Source of the DNA: Heligmosomoides polygyrus polygyrus
Taxonomy: Eukaryota > Nematoda > Chromadorea > Rhabditida > Heligmosomidae
NCBI GenBank assembly: GCA_947396885.1
Contig: OX377204.1
Coordinates: forward strand, 95,800,728 to 95,864,727
Length of the DNA stretch: 64,000 bases
Direction of reading: 5' to 3'
Shown here: positions 33,585 to 43,900 of the stretch, one piece after another
How positions within the stretch are numbered: the first letter of the stretch is position 1
How the letters are laid out: every line of letters starts with the position of its first letter
Program-made: the position numbers and the translations under genes
Notes under the pieces: model-generated
Database searches by the model: none
Seen by the model: the letters and a program-made list of their open reading frames with translations, nothing else
Told to the model about the DNA's origin: nothing

Positions 33585-33960
33585 TCACCTGTGTCTCCTG
33601 TCGTCCCGTTGATCATCGAGATGTTCGAGCGGGCGCCAGCAGCGTCTCCATCCGTCCCTGTCACGTGCCAGAGTGCTCCAAGAGATCCTCCTCGCTCGAG
33701 GGACACGAAGAGCGTCATATCGGTCGTTCAGGGCTTTCACGAAGAAGTCCGACCAACGCGTTGGTGGGCGTCCTGGTGTTCTCTTGATATACGCGGAAGC
33801 TGTTCGGTGACGGCTCGCCCAGCGGGTGTCTGCGAAGTGCATTACGTGGCCGATCCATCTAATTTTCGGCGACTTGGCCCTATGATGGCGTCTCTAATCC
33901 CCGAACATTCTTGAAACTCGACACTCCAGAGGCCTTCTCTCACTTGCGTGAATCATGTTA
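33585..33960 (-). mobile_element. RTE-type LINE 3' end, best-preserved copy
   Basis: Minus-strand frame 33842-33585 reads through [35 protein letters not shown] and [16 protein letters not shown], a clear RTE polyprotein C-terminus. Tail at the 33590 end is CGACAGGAGACACAGGTGAT. Confidence 0.85.
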
Positions 33961-34229
33961 AGTGCTTCATTCTTTCGATTCCTCAACGCTCGTCGCACAT
34001 TCATCCGCTCTTTCCATGGGGCCACAAGTGCATTGAACGTCTATTGGCATTTTTGTTGCGTGTAGAAAACGTTCTACGTTCTGCTCTGCAACAGATTTTC
34101 ATGCATATGCTCACAGAAGGTGGTGGGAAAGAGAGGAACAATACTTATGTAACCAAGCAGACACACAGGACAAGTCCTCGATTATTCTTTTGAACCCGCA
34201 CAGCTAGAAACGCCGAGTACTCTCAGCAC
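33961..34229. other. Spacer, nothing recognised
   Basis: An open frame at 33948-34193 is present, without recognisable domain. Confidence 0.35.
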
Positions 34230-34808
34230 TTGTTTAACATATGGCCTCTAATTTCTGTGGTTACACTAAGATGACCGGAAGGGGGCAGCAGCAAAAACTC
34301 AGTTGAGCCTTTCCTTCTTTTTCACCCCACTCCACCCTTCCTCCACCACTCGACTACCCCTGAGAGGCTTGATATAATGTTGCAGCAAATGGAGCCGTCG
34401 GACAAATCCATGGGTTGGGATAGTAAGGGAAAATAACCTATGCACCCTCCCGATTAGGATACATCCTCTTCACCATTTCCGAGAGACGGTGGCGCGGGTA
34501 ATTGTGCAATTGCTCCTACGCGCCTTTACGTACCAAAAAATTCGTCATGGGTGGGCGTCTCGTCGGGAGCTCGGCGACTGGACTGCTCCGCTTTGGAACG
34601 GCGTTGAATTTGGGTTCCACCATTCTTCGGATTGACTTCGTATGCCCTCTGAGTTCAGTCAAAGCAGTTCGCTGGCCGTTGTTCCCATTCGTGTGGTCGG
34701 TACGCCTCGTTTTTTGTCGCATTTCACCTCATTCCTGGGCACCATTTAGGTATATTGTGGCCGCGAGCGTGATAAGACTCGTATAGTTGGCCGAAATCGT
34801 ACATATTA
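34230..34808 (+). promoter_or_regulatory. 5' flank of alpha-catenin gene
   Basis: Low in known repeats, unlike its surroundings. Pyrimidine-rich 34310-34360; GC-richer 34480-34720. The nearest acceptor-like site before the ATG is TCGTATAG (34779-34786), which would leave a 22-base leader. No TATA box clearly seen. Open frames at 34502-34786 on both strands overlap and match nothing. Confidence 0.4.
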
Positions 34809-34901
34809 ATGGTGGTACGAGGCTCTGTGCAGTCGTCTTTCAATTTCAATCAGATCAAGACCAAAACCGTTGAGAACCTCATCTTTCAACTGATTAACGA
34901 T
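34809..34901 (+). CDS. hmp-1: Alpha-catenin exon 1
   Basis: Starts MVVRGSVQSSFNFNQ, ends LIND at donor GAT|GTGAGT, 31 codons. ATG chosen because the IKTKTVENL helix follows 15 residues later, as in other alpha-catenins. Confidence 0.85.
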
Positions 34902-37900
34902 GTGAGTTTCACTCGTTTTGTTCGTTCTTCTTGCTTTCTACATGCTTTCAAATGTAATTTCCTTAATTATGATCTGGATCTCATTTCCAATTGCAAACAC
35001 CACCGGGTGGAACAACTTCAGTGTTTGATAAACTTACAACCGGAAAAAACCGTCTGAGATGTCCACCGTAGTTTCGGAGTGAAATTCAGGGAAATCCTTA
35101 CGGGACCGAGTTGCCTATCCCTCTGCTAATCAGTCGCTGCAGCTAGTGACTCGGACAAACGATCACTTGGACCCGTACAACCAGTTGCTATTGTGGTGGG
35201 AACCTGTTCCTATGTATATACCTGTATATGTGTATACATGGTATATATCTACTTATATGCGTATGCACATATATGTGGGTACGAGCTGATTATATGTGGA
35301 TATAAGCATCGGCGATTATCCTGCAACACTCTAGCAACAGGAGCCGACCCTTAAAGCCAGTGGTATACTTCCACAGGAGCGTCAACGGAGTGCAGGTAAT
35401 CGCGTCGAGTCCTGGACAAGGTAGCGAAATTGGCTGAAGAGGCGAAACTTCTATAGAATCACGTAGAACTGCTGTTCTACTCCTCCTAGAAAATACCTGA
35501 AGCTTATCATGTATAGGGTGAAGGAGTCGTTGGTCCATTCGGTGGAAGAATGCGCCACGCATTTCGCGGAGGCAACTGGAATCCGTATTTGGTTTACACA
35601 GCGACTCTCCGACACTCGTGGTGGCTCTCTGACAGGCAAGCCACTGCCTTCTCTTCTGGAGACAAATACGGTATCCCTGCAACAGGTTCTCACCACAATA
35701 ACAACTGGTTCTGAGGGTCCTAGATACCGAATGTTCGAGGATATTTGCTCGCATGCTTCTCCGGCACAAATAGGGTCGGGGGAGGGGAACTTCTGATGTG
35801 CAGAAAATCTCATAGAGCGTCGAAGCTTCGTTAATGTCCTTCATCTCTCGCTCCAAACCTGTAGTAAGGGCGTTCCATGGCTAATAAAAGCCAAGTTTGA
35901 ATCGCGCGGCTGTGGGCGTTGCACACCGGACAACTCGGGCGGGTTTTTTTGCAGTTGAAAGTGTATCGGCGAGTAAGAACCTCTCCATCAAAATGTTGTT
36001 GGTTCTTTCGCTACGCTTGAGTGGACCACAAGTTTCCGATTAATCTTCTCGTGCTGTGGGCCCTCAAGTGTAATGCGATGCAGACCCTTTTTTCTTACGC
36101 CTTGTTGCGAACAAGTGGTAGTGAATAATCGATGTGGAAAAAAAGGGACACCGCGAGGTAGGGCGGGACATGTTCCGGTTCCTCAAGTCTACAGCTGGAG
36201 ACCTTCGTTGCAGAGTACTACCTTTTTCGAGTCCTCTGTTCAATTTGTGGTGCTCTGGAAGCGCAGTTGGGGTCGCCGGCTGTCTCGAGCACCAGATACG
36301 ACATTCCTGGTTTGGTTTTCTCACCAAGGCTAACAAAGCCTTCCCTCGCTCCGGGTTGGTGAATTAGTGCCCGATTACGTTGGGAAGAATGAAACACTGG
36401 CTGGATTAGTTGGTCACCGCAAGTCATTGTATAGGCCAAATACGCATTCAAACTGCCTCCAGAAGGAAAATGCGTGGCGCACCCCAAAAGTGATTGACCA
36501 GCGCCGCCCTGTGTCCTTTATTCTCAACCTGAATTGGCTTAAAATTGAAAGGAGCTCACTTTCACTTTGATCAGAGATATCCTTCTTTACAAATTATGAT
36601 ACATGTCGCGTAGGTGAGCAGCATTGGTAGGTGGGAGTGCGTCAGCCAATAATAACCAAACAGAGCAAGGCCCCAACATATGCCGGCCCATCAGGGTACA
36701 AACTGAATACGCCATCTCTGAACGGCATGCCTATTCAATGGTCGCTTTCAAAAGAAAGGCTGACTTTTAAAAAATTTGCGATGAATTCCCATTTTCATCT
36801 ATATTTTGAGTTTTGGGGTGAAGTCTCTATAGCTGTTATAGGCAGGATATACGAATTTGTTCGGTTTTGCTTCGCATAGTGTTGACTCACAGTACACATC
36901 TTAACTCTCAACCGTTCCGCTTATGAACTTGAGCTTATTTTGCCCAATTTATTTGCTTACTCATATTCTAATCAAAACTTCTAAGATATTTACGAATGAG
37001 AGCTCGTTATTTCTAAGCAGATATAGTAAAGGACACCTCTAGCCATAACCAGAGGTATTTTCATCCTTTGTGAAGGGGAAAGGGCGCGTGTAGCGCAGTC
37101 GGAGGAGGCGCCGACTGTCGCGTGCACCCGATACCAGGTTCCTGGTTCGGATTTCCCGCTTAGGCCAACCAAGCCTTCCTTCCCTCCGGGGTCGGTGAAT
37201 TGGTAGCAGACTCGTCTGGGAAGGATAAAGTGCTGACTTGTTCATCGGCTGGCCACCGCAGGTCATTTTATGGCCAAATACGCATTCATGTCGCCTCCAC
37301 GACATCTCGTAGAAGTAGAATGCGTGGCGCATCCCAAAAGGGATTGAGTAACGCCGTTCTTTATCCTTTTATCTTATCTACCTTATATGGTAGGATGTAG
37401 CGTATTGAACAAATAAATAATTTCGGCGTTAGTCAACCCCTGCTCGGGATGCGCCACGCATTCTTCCTATACGTGATATCGTGGAGGCGATTTGAATGCG
37501 CATTTGGCCAATGGGACCTATCCTATGGGAGGGGGGGGGGGCTTTGACAACGTCAGCAAAACGGAAAGCCGACTAATTTACAAGGACGGTACCGGAAACT
37601 GACCTATGAGAGAACCGCAATTTACAATTCCTAGCCAGAAGATTCCACACTGTTTACATTTGTTTTGCTTTTTTAGCGACGTCCCTCCCCCTCCGACTAG
37701 GATAGATCCGGCCAATGCAGTAACCTGCGTTACTGCAGTCATTTCATTTTATAGCAGCATTAGAAGTTACTGGAGCAGAAGGCCGTGGACAAGTAGAATA
37801 ACCAAACTTACCTGGACCCGGGTTCATGAACGACTTACCTGCTGGTAAGTGCAAGATTTACCCCTACTCCCCTCTTACGCGCGATTCATCACCGCGCGGC

Positions 37901-40900
37901 GGGGAAAACCCGAGGTAAGTGTCGAGGTAAATGCTACCTCGTCAGCGCGTAGGGAAACATTTACCTTCAAGGCGAGGAATTTGCTCCGCCGCCAATTTCA
38001 GACCCAATGTATCCCTCCGGCCCTTGATGAAAGCGGCTGAAGCGCAAGAATGTCACTCCCTGATGAAGAGAAATGTGAATGAGTAAGGGCTGAATGAGTT
38101 TCCCTTCTATATTCATCCGAGGTAGACTTGTCAGCCTTTCCACTGTTACTACACGTAAGTGGGGAGTAGGGTCACTTGGTTCCTATCGACTCTTCGTCCC
38201 ACTTTCCCACTGTTGTTTGAAACTGCTGAAGGCGGTTATGCTGAAATGTCAGCTGAGCAGAGTCCTCAAAATAGTCTTCGCTTGACAACTAGAGGATCCT
38301 GCCACTTCTCTCGCCCGATAAATTTGGTAGCAAAGATCCTAAAGGTGTCGAAATTTTGGATGACTTGGGGACGAACTGAAGTTGAAATCTGTTCGGAGAG
38401 CGCAAAAGAGGTGATTTTACTGGCTCCGAACTGCTCTGAGAATCATATGTAGTCTTCATAGTGTGATGGCCTCACTCATTTTTACAAACACTGATGAAAG
38501 GGGTAATACTGCTTTATATTTAAGCAATTTAAAGCCATCGCCGACGGAAAGCAGAAGGTGCGGGTTCGAGTCCCGCCTGGCGCAAGGGTTTTGATCGCTA
38601 GAAAACATCCTGTAGCAACATATAACCTCGCTATCAGCCGCTTCAGGCTAAAAATAATGTACTAAATTTTTTTTACTAATTTAAAGCCAGTTTTGTGATG
38701 TAGATCAAAGGTGCACATTAACGGTTAATGATTTATCGAATTTAATGAGTTAACGGTATTTTTCATTAAGATCTGACTTAACGACTTAACTGAAATTTTT
38801 AGAAATTTATCGGAATTTTCAACGAACTTTTTTCTCAGTGAGCTTATCACATTTACCCTTAGTCTTCACTTAATTTGCAGGTCTCATCCTCCCGATTAGG
38901 GCTTCCTGAAAAACTTACTGAAATCAGCAAGAAAATTTTAATGCTTTCATGAATTTGTTTTGAATTTTTGGAAGTAATGCATTTTAGCAGCTCGTGTGGC
39001 GCAGACGGAGAAGGTACCGGCTGTCGCGTACACGCGATAGCAGGTTCCTGGTTCGGATTTCCGGCCCACGCCAACCAAGCCTTCCATCCCTGCTGCGTCG
39101 GAGAATTGCTACTACCTTCTCTGGGAGGATAAAACGCTGACTTCTTCATCGGCATTGTATGGCCAAATACGCATTCAAATCGCCTCTGCGTTATCTCGTA
39201 GAAGTAAAATGCGTGGCGCATCCCAAAAGGGATTGAGTAGCGCCGTGCTTCATCCTTATCCTTTAATGCATTTTGGAGCTAGAAAGTTTTTTGCCCAGCC
39301 CCCAAGCACGTCAACGAATCCACAAAGATACTGGTATAATCTTCTCGTAAGATATGCCTATCGTCACCTGGCGCGGCTTATCCCAGAATACTTTTGCCGG
39401 CCACCTGGACCAGTCGAGAAGGAGAGAAGGTTTTCGGACGCTGGACGTATTTTAAACGATTTTAGAAATGCGCTAATAACAAAAATTAGGAAAGCTACTT
39501 TTCCTGAACGTTAACACGTTGAAGACGTGTCACATGTTTTCGGATGTGTGGGGCCGTGTGACACGATGTCATGTCACATTCCCGACGCTGCTGAAAATGG
39601 ATTGGTCCCAGCCACCAGACACTCGAAAATCGCGCGTTCGACAACGTGTTAACATTCCACTGATAGGCTTTTAATTGCATTTTTATTAAAACTTCCTTAC
39701 TTAGTGGGCTGGAGCCCGAAGGTGGTATGCGCTCCCAGAACGGTCACACAAAACAGTTTTGTAGAGAACTAGGAAAGGGGTAACTCCGGATTCTGCCTGA
39801 TGGCACGTTTTCAGATGCCTTGTTGGTGATCATCTTCTACGATAGTTCCATAGCTATTCTTATTCCACACCCTGTAGGTAACTTGTTGCTGAAGGCTTCT
39901 TTAATTTTCTGTGACTGTTGATATCTAATTGTTTATTTTACATTGCAGTGGTGTTACACTCCATTCCTTGAACTTTAGCAGTTGACCTCCTGAAGTTGAA
40001 ACCTATAAGTTTTCCCTATTTTTTTCACTTGAAATATTGGTTTTGGATTTTTAACGAAATTTAACGAAAATTTTCCGTTAAAAGATTTCGTTAAACAAAC
40101 TTAACGCACAGAATTTTGTGTGCACCCATGGTGTGGATGTTGCGTTCGATCGAACGGCGCCAGTGGTGTAATGGCATAGAGCATTTTCGCCCGGTCTGGA
40201 GGAGGGCTGGTTCGATTCCCACCTCGTGCAAGAGTTTTGATCGCAACTTAACATCGTTATGAGAGCTTACAACCTCGTTACCAGCCACATGAGGCTTACA
40301 GAAGCTGAATTGAAAGCCAGTATTACTTCTTGTTGTTTGTTCGTTGTTCGTATTCCCGTTGTGTGGCCATTTTTGCTGAAATTATCCATTATCTCTCGGT
40401 TTTAAAATTTCATTATTTGCTCATCCATGGTCTAAAACTCATTTTTTTAATTATCTCCCTTCAATGTCAAGTAAAATCCAGCACAGATCCTGTAATTTTC
40501 ACTTTCCGTTTCACTTTACTATAGATTGGTTGCTTTGTTCAGGTAACGAACATCACCGAGACGTTTCCACTGCAACCTGGCCAGTCGGCCGAGAGCCTTG
40601 TGGTAGCTGTCGAGCGCAGTGTACAGCAATTTCTCGAACATGGTGATGCGGCGATTAGATCCTGTCCTCTCGCACAAGGATCTGCACTCGAGACGTTGAC
40701 GGATGCCCTCGTTGATGTCAGGGATACAGGTATGTCGTGCTTTTCTGTTGCATTGGCCTCGTTAGACTCTTCGGACGGGAAATGAGCCCTAGACCGTCGG
40801 GGGATCGCTCATCAAGCTTCAGAGCATGAGTTTTTCCCGAAGCACAACCATGTAGTTTTTTTGAGATTTTATGGAAAAAAACTGAAAAAATCCAAAAAAT

Positions 40901-43900
40901 AAGGCAGTATTGTGCTTTCGGGACTACAGAGGTCGAGGAGAGGGCGAAAAAAATTTCGCCCAAACTTCGCCTGTGGAGGCTATTTGGGGTACTGATCTAG
41001 AATCTGAAATCCGTTTTTGAATGTTCGGCCGACTACGGTAGGTTACGGTAGGTTCGGGTGACTAAGGCTGTCGAGGTCATAGTCACCGATTTAGTCACCG
41101 ACATAGTCACCGATTTCGTCCAAACTAACTTCGCCTAGAGGGGGGGGCGGGGTTATTTGTGGTGCTGATCACGAATATGGCATCTGTTTTTCGTTTTACG
41201 CTGGAATACAGTAGGTTACGGTAGGAACGGGTGACTAAGTAACGGCCACCAATCTCGCCCAGTAAGGACCGCTTTAAAATATCTGAAAAGTATCTTTCAG
41301 GCGATCGTTACGGGACAGTTTGCACCCTGTGCCACTAGCACAGCTCCCCAGATAGCCCCCTAGTCGAAGTTTGGGCGAAATCGGTGGCCATATCTTAGTT
41401 ACCGGTACCTACCGTAACCTACTGTACTCCAGCGTAAAACGAAAAACGGACGTCAGATTCATGATCAGTATCCTACTATATATAAAGGAGCAAGCGTGTG
41501 TGTGTGTGTCACTGTGTGTGTCACTGTGTGTGTGTGTCACACTGTCCGTCCGTCCCACTGAGTTGGGGCGCGGCAGCCGAACACGTCGGCGACCGTGCAT
41601 GGCGAGCCGTAGACGTGCCAAACACGTCGGCAACCATGCATGGCGAGCCGGAGAGGTACCGAGCACGTCGGCAACCGTGCATGGCGAGCCGTAGACGTGC
41701 CAAACACGTCGGCAACCCTGCATGGCGAGCCGTAGACGTGCCGAGTACGTCGGCAACCATGCATGGCGAGCCGTAGACGTGCCGAGCACGCCGGCAACCA
41801 TGCATGGCGAGCCGTAGACGTGCCGAGCACGTCGGCAACCGTGCATGGCGAGGCGCAGACGTGCTGAACACGTCGGCAACCATGCATGGCGAGCCGTAGA
41901 CGTGCCGAGCACGTCGGCAACCATGCATGGCGAGCCGTAGACGTGCCGAGCACGTCGGCAACCGTGCATGGCGAGCCGGAGAGGTACCGAGCACGTCGGC
42001 AACCGTGCATGGCGAGCCGTAGACGTGCCAAACACGTCGGCAACCGTGCATGGCGAGCCGTAGACGTGCCGAGCACGTCGGCAACCGTGCATGGCGAGCC
42101 GGAGAGGTACCGAGCACGTCGGCAACCATGCATGGCGAGCCGTAGACGTGCCGAGCACGTCGGCAACCGTGCATGGCGAGCCGTAGACGTGCCAAACACG
42201 TCGGCAACCCTGCATGGCGAGCCGTAGACGTGCCGAGCACGTCGGCAACCATGCATGGCGAGCCGTAGACGTGCCGAACACGTCGGCGGCACGAAACTTC
42301 AGCCCTGGGGGTAATCGAGGTCGCTGAACACGAATCTGAAGTCGACCAATCGATATCGATCGATATTATCGATTTTTTGAGGATGGCGCTCAAGTGGCGC
42401 GAAACTTCGGTCCTGGGGGTAATCGAGGTCGCTGAACACGAATCTGAAGTCGACCAATCGATATCGATCGATATTATCGATTTTTTGAGGATGGCGCTCA
42501 AGTGGCGCGAAACTTTGGCCCTGGGGGTAATCGAGGTCGCTGAACACGAATCTGAAGTCGACCAATCGATATCGATCGATATTATCGATTTTTTGAGGAT
42601 GGCGCTCAAGTGGCGCGAAACTTTAGCCCTGGGGGTAATCGAGGTTGCTGAACTCGAATTTGAAGTCGACCAATCGATATCGATCGATATTATCGATTTT
42701 TTGAGGATGGCGCTCAAGTGGCGCGAAACTTTGGCCCTGGGGGTAATCGAGGTTGCTGAACTCGAATTTGAAGTCGACCAATCGATATCGATCGATATTA
42801 TCGATTTTTTGAGGATGGCGCTCAAGTGGCGCGAAACTTTGGCCCTGGGGGTAATCGAAGTCGCTGAACACGAGTCTGAAGTTTGTTTTTGAGGTATGAA
42901 GGTCTAAAAGTTGGGAAAAGAAGATGGTCGGAGTGTTCTCTTCTCGGGGTTTGGGGGCGAAGCCCCCAACCAGTCGGAGGCGGCCGCTAGGCCGCTGAAC
43001 GACTGGTTCCAAATAACCTCCCTAGGCGAAGTTTGGGCAAAATCGGTGATTATGACCTCGACAGCCTTAGTCACCCGTACCTACCGTAATCGGCCGAAAT
43101 TTCAAAATCGGATGTCAGATTCGGGATCAGCATCCAAAATAACCGCCCTAGGCGAAGTTTGGGCAAAAAAAAAATTTCGACCTCTAGAGCTTTTCCATGC
43201 GAATTTTATGGCTTCCTCTGCGTGCTGAAGGGTTTTTTGGAACTTTGATTTTTTTTTCATTTTTGAAGGCATTGTTTCAAGCGAAACAGATCTGTTCTGT
43301 AGTTTTTTGTACAACCGCTGGCTTTTATTCTCGTCCATCGCACGTTGTACTTTGTTAAGGTCATCTAATAGTGAGATTTTCATCGGTTTGTGAGTGAGAG
43401 AACGGTGATTTCGATCGTCTTCGATTTTAACGCGATAACATTCCCTTCTATTGTTTCCGCTCCTTAAACTTTGGATCTGCGTATGCGGTCTGCGCATGGA
43501 TAAGGATAAAGGACGGCGTTACTCAATCCCTCCTGGGATGCGCCAGGGCATTCTACTTCTACGGGATGTCGTGGAGGCGACATGAATGCGTATTTGGCCA
43601 TACAATGACTTGCGGTGGGCAGCCGATGAACAAGTCAGCGCTCTATCCTTCCCAGACAAGTCTGGTACCAATTCACCGACCCCGGAGGGATGGAGGGCTT
43701 GGTTGGCCTGGGCGGGAAATCCGAACCAGGAACCTGGTATCGGGTGCACGCCACAGTCGCGCCTCCTCTGACTGCGCTACACGCGCCCATAGCGCGTGGA
43801 TACCGTGGAATATTGTGCCTCTGAAGACGACGACAAGGTCTAGACGTCAGGCTGATGATAAAAATTCAAACAAAAATCTCATTGTCAGAGGAACGCATGG

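Larger units (their letters stand above)
38706..40130 (+). mobile_element. Degenerate hAT element with nested SINE and piggyBac MITE
   Basis: Left end CAAAGGTGCACATTAACGG, right end, inverted, CATGGGTGCACACAAAA; hAT ends often read CAGGGGTGCA. Flanking octamers ATGTAGAT and GTGTGGAT agree at 6 of 8 positions, a decayed 8-bp duplication. TTAACG/CGTTAA words cluster inside both ends (38714-38800 and 40055-40105). The transposase remnant at 39285-39513 lies inside. Nested: SINE 38990-39270 and piggyBac-like MITE 39515-39648. Confidence 0.65.
41471..43006 (+). mobile_element. Non-autonomous Helitron (1536 bp)
   Basis: The 5' end is TCCTACTATATATAAAGGAG preceded by A; the 3' end is CTGG followed by T. 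Helitrons start with TC, end in CTRR and insert between A and T without duplication, all seen here. Just inside the 3' end is a perfect hairpin GGGGGC-GAA-GCCCCC (42951-42969). A second nested fold follows (CCAGTCG at 42970 with CGACTGG at 43000, and CGGCC/GGCCG inside). Removing the element rejoins GATCAGTA with TTCCAAATAACC, which equals the MITE family sequence GATCAGCATCCCAAATAACC at two mismatches. No Rep/helicase frame; the cargo is two satellites. Confidence 0.87.
40903..43200 (+). mobile_element. GGCACTATTG-family MITE split by a Helitron (intron 2)
   Basis: Left end GGCAGTATTGTGCTTTCGGG; body words to 41470 and again from 43007. The two halves fit together at the Helitron site. The right inverted end is decayed. 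Confidence 0.7.

Noticed and set aside
33948..34193. 82-codon frame before alpha-catenin as an upstream exon
   Set aside because: No domain, no matching donor/acceptor phase to exon 1, and adjacent to an RTE tail.
35290..35856. 188-codon minus-strand gene in alpha-catenin intron 1
   Set aside because: No recognisable domain, overlapped by another minus frame of 120 codons and by a plus frame; kept only as an unrecognised block.
41409..42825. Minus-strand frames of 290, 251 and 434 codons taken as a repeat protein
   Set aside because: They overlap in several frames over a 41-bp minisatellite and a 108-bp satellite inside Helitron ends, with no splice signals or domain.
42377..42892. Plus-strand 171-codon frame with 36-residue repeats
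   Set aside because: Product of a 108-bp satellite (36 codons); no start context, no domain.
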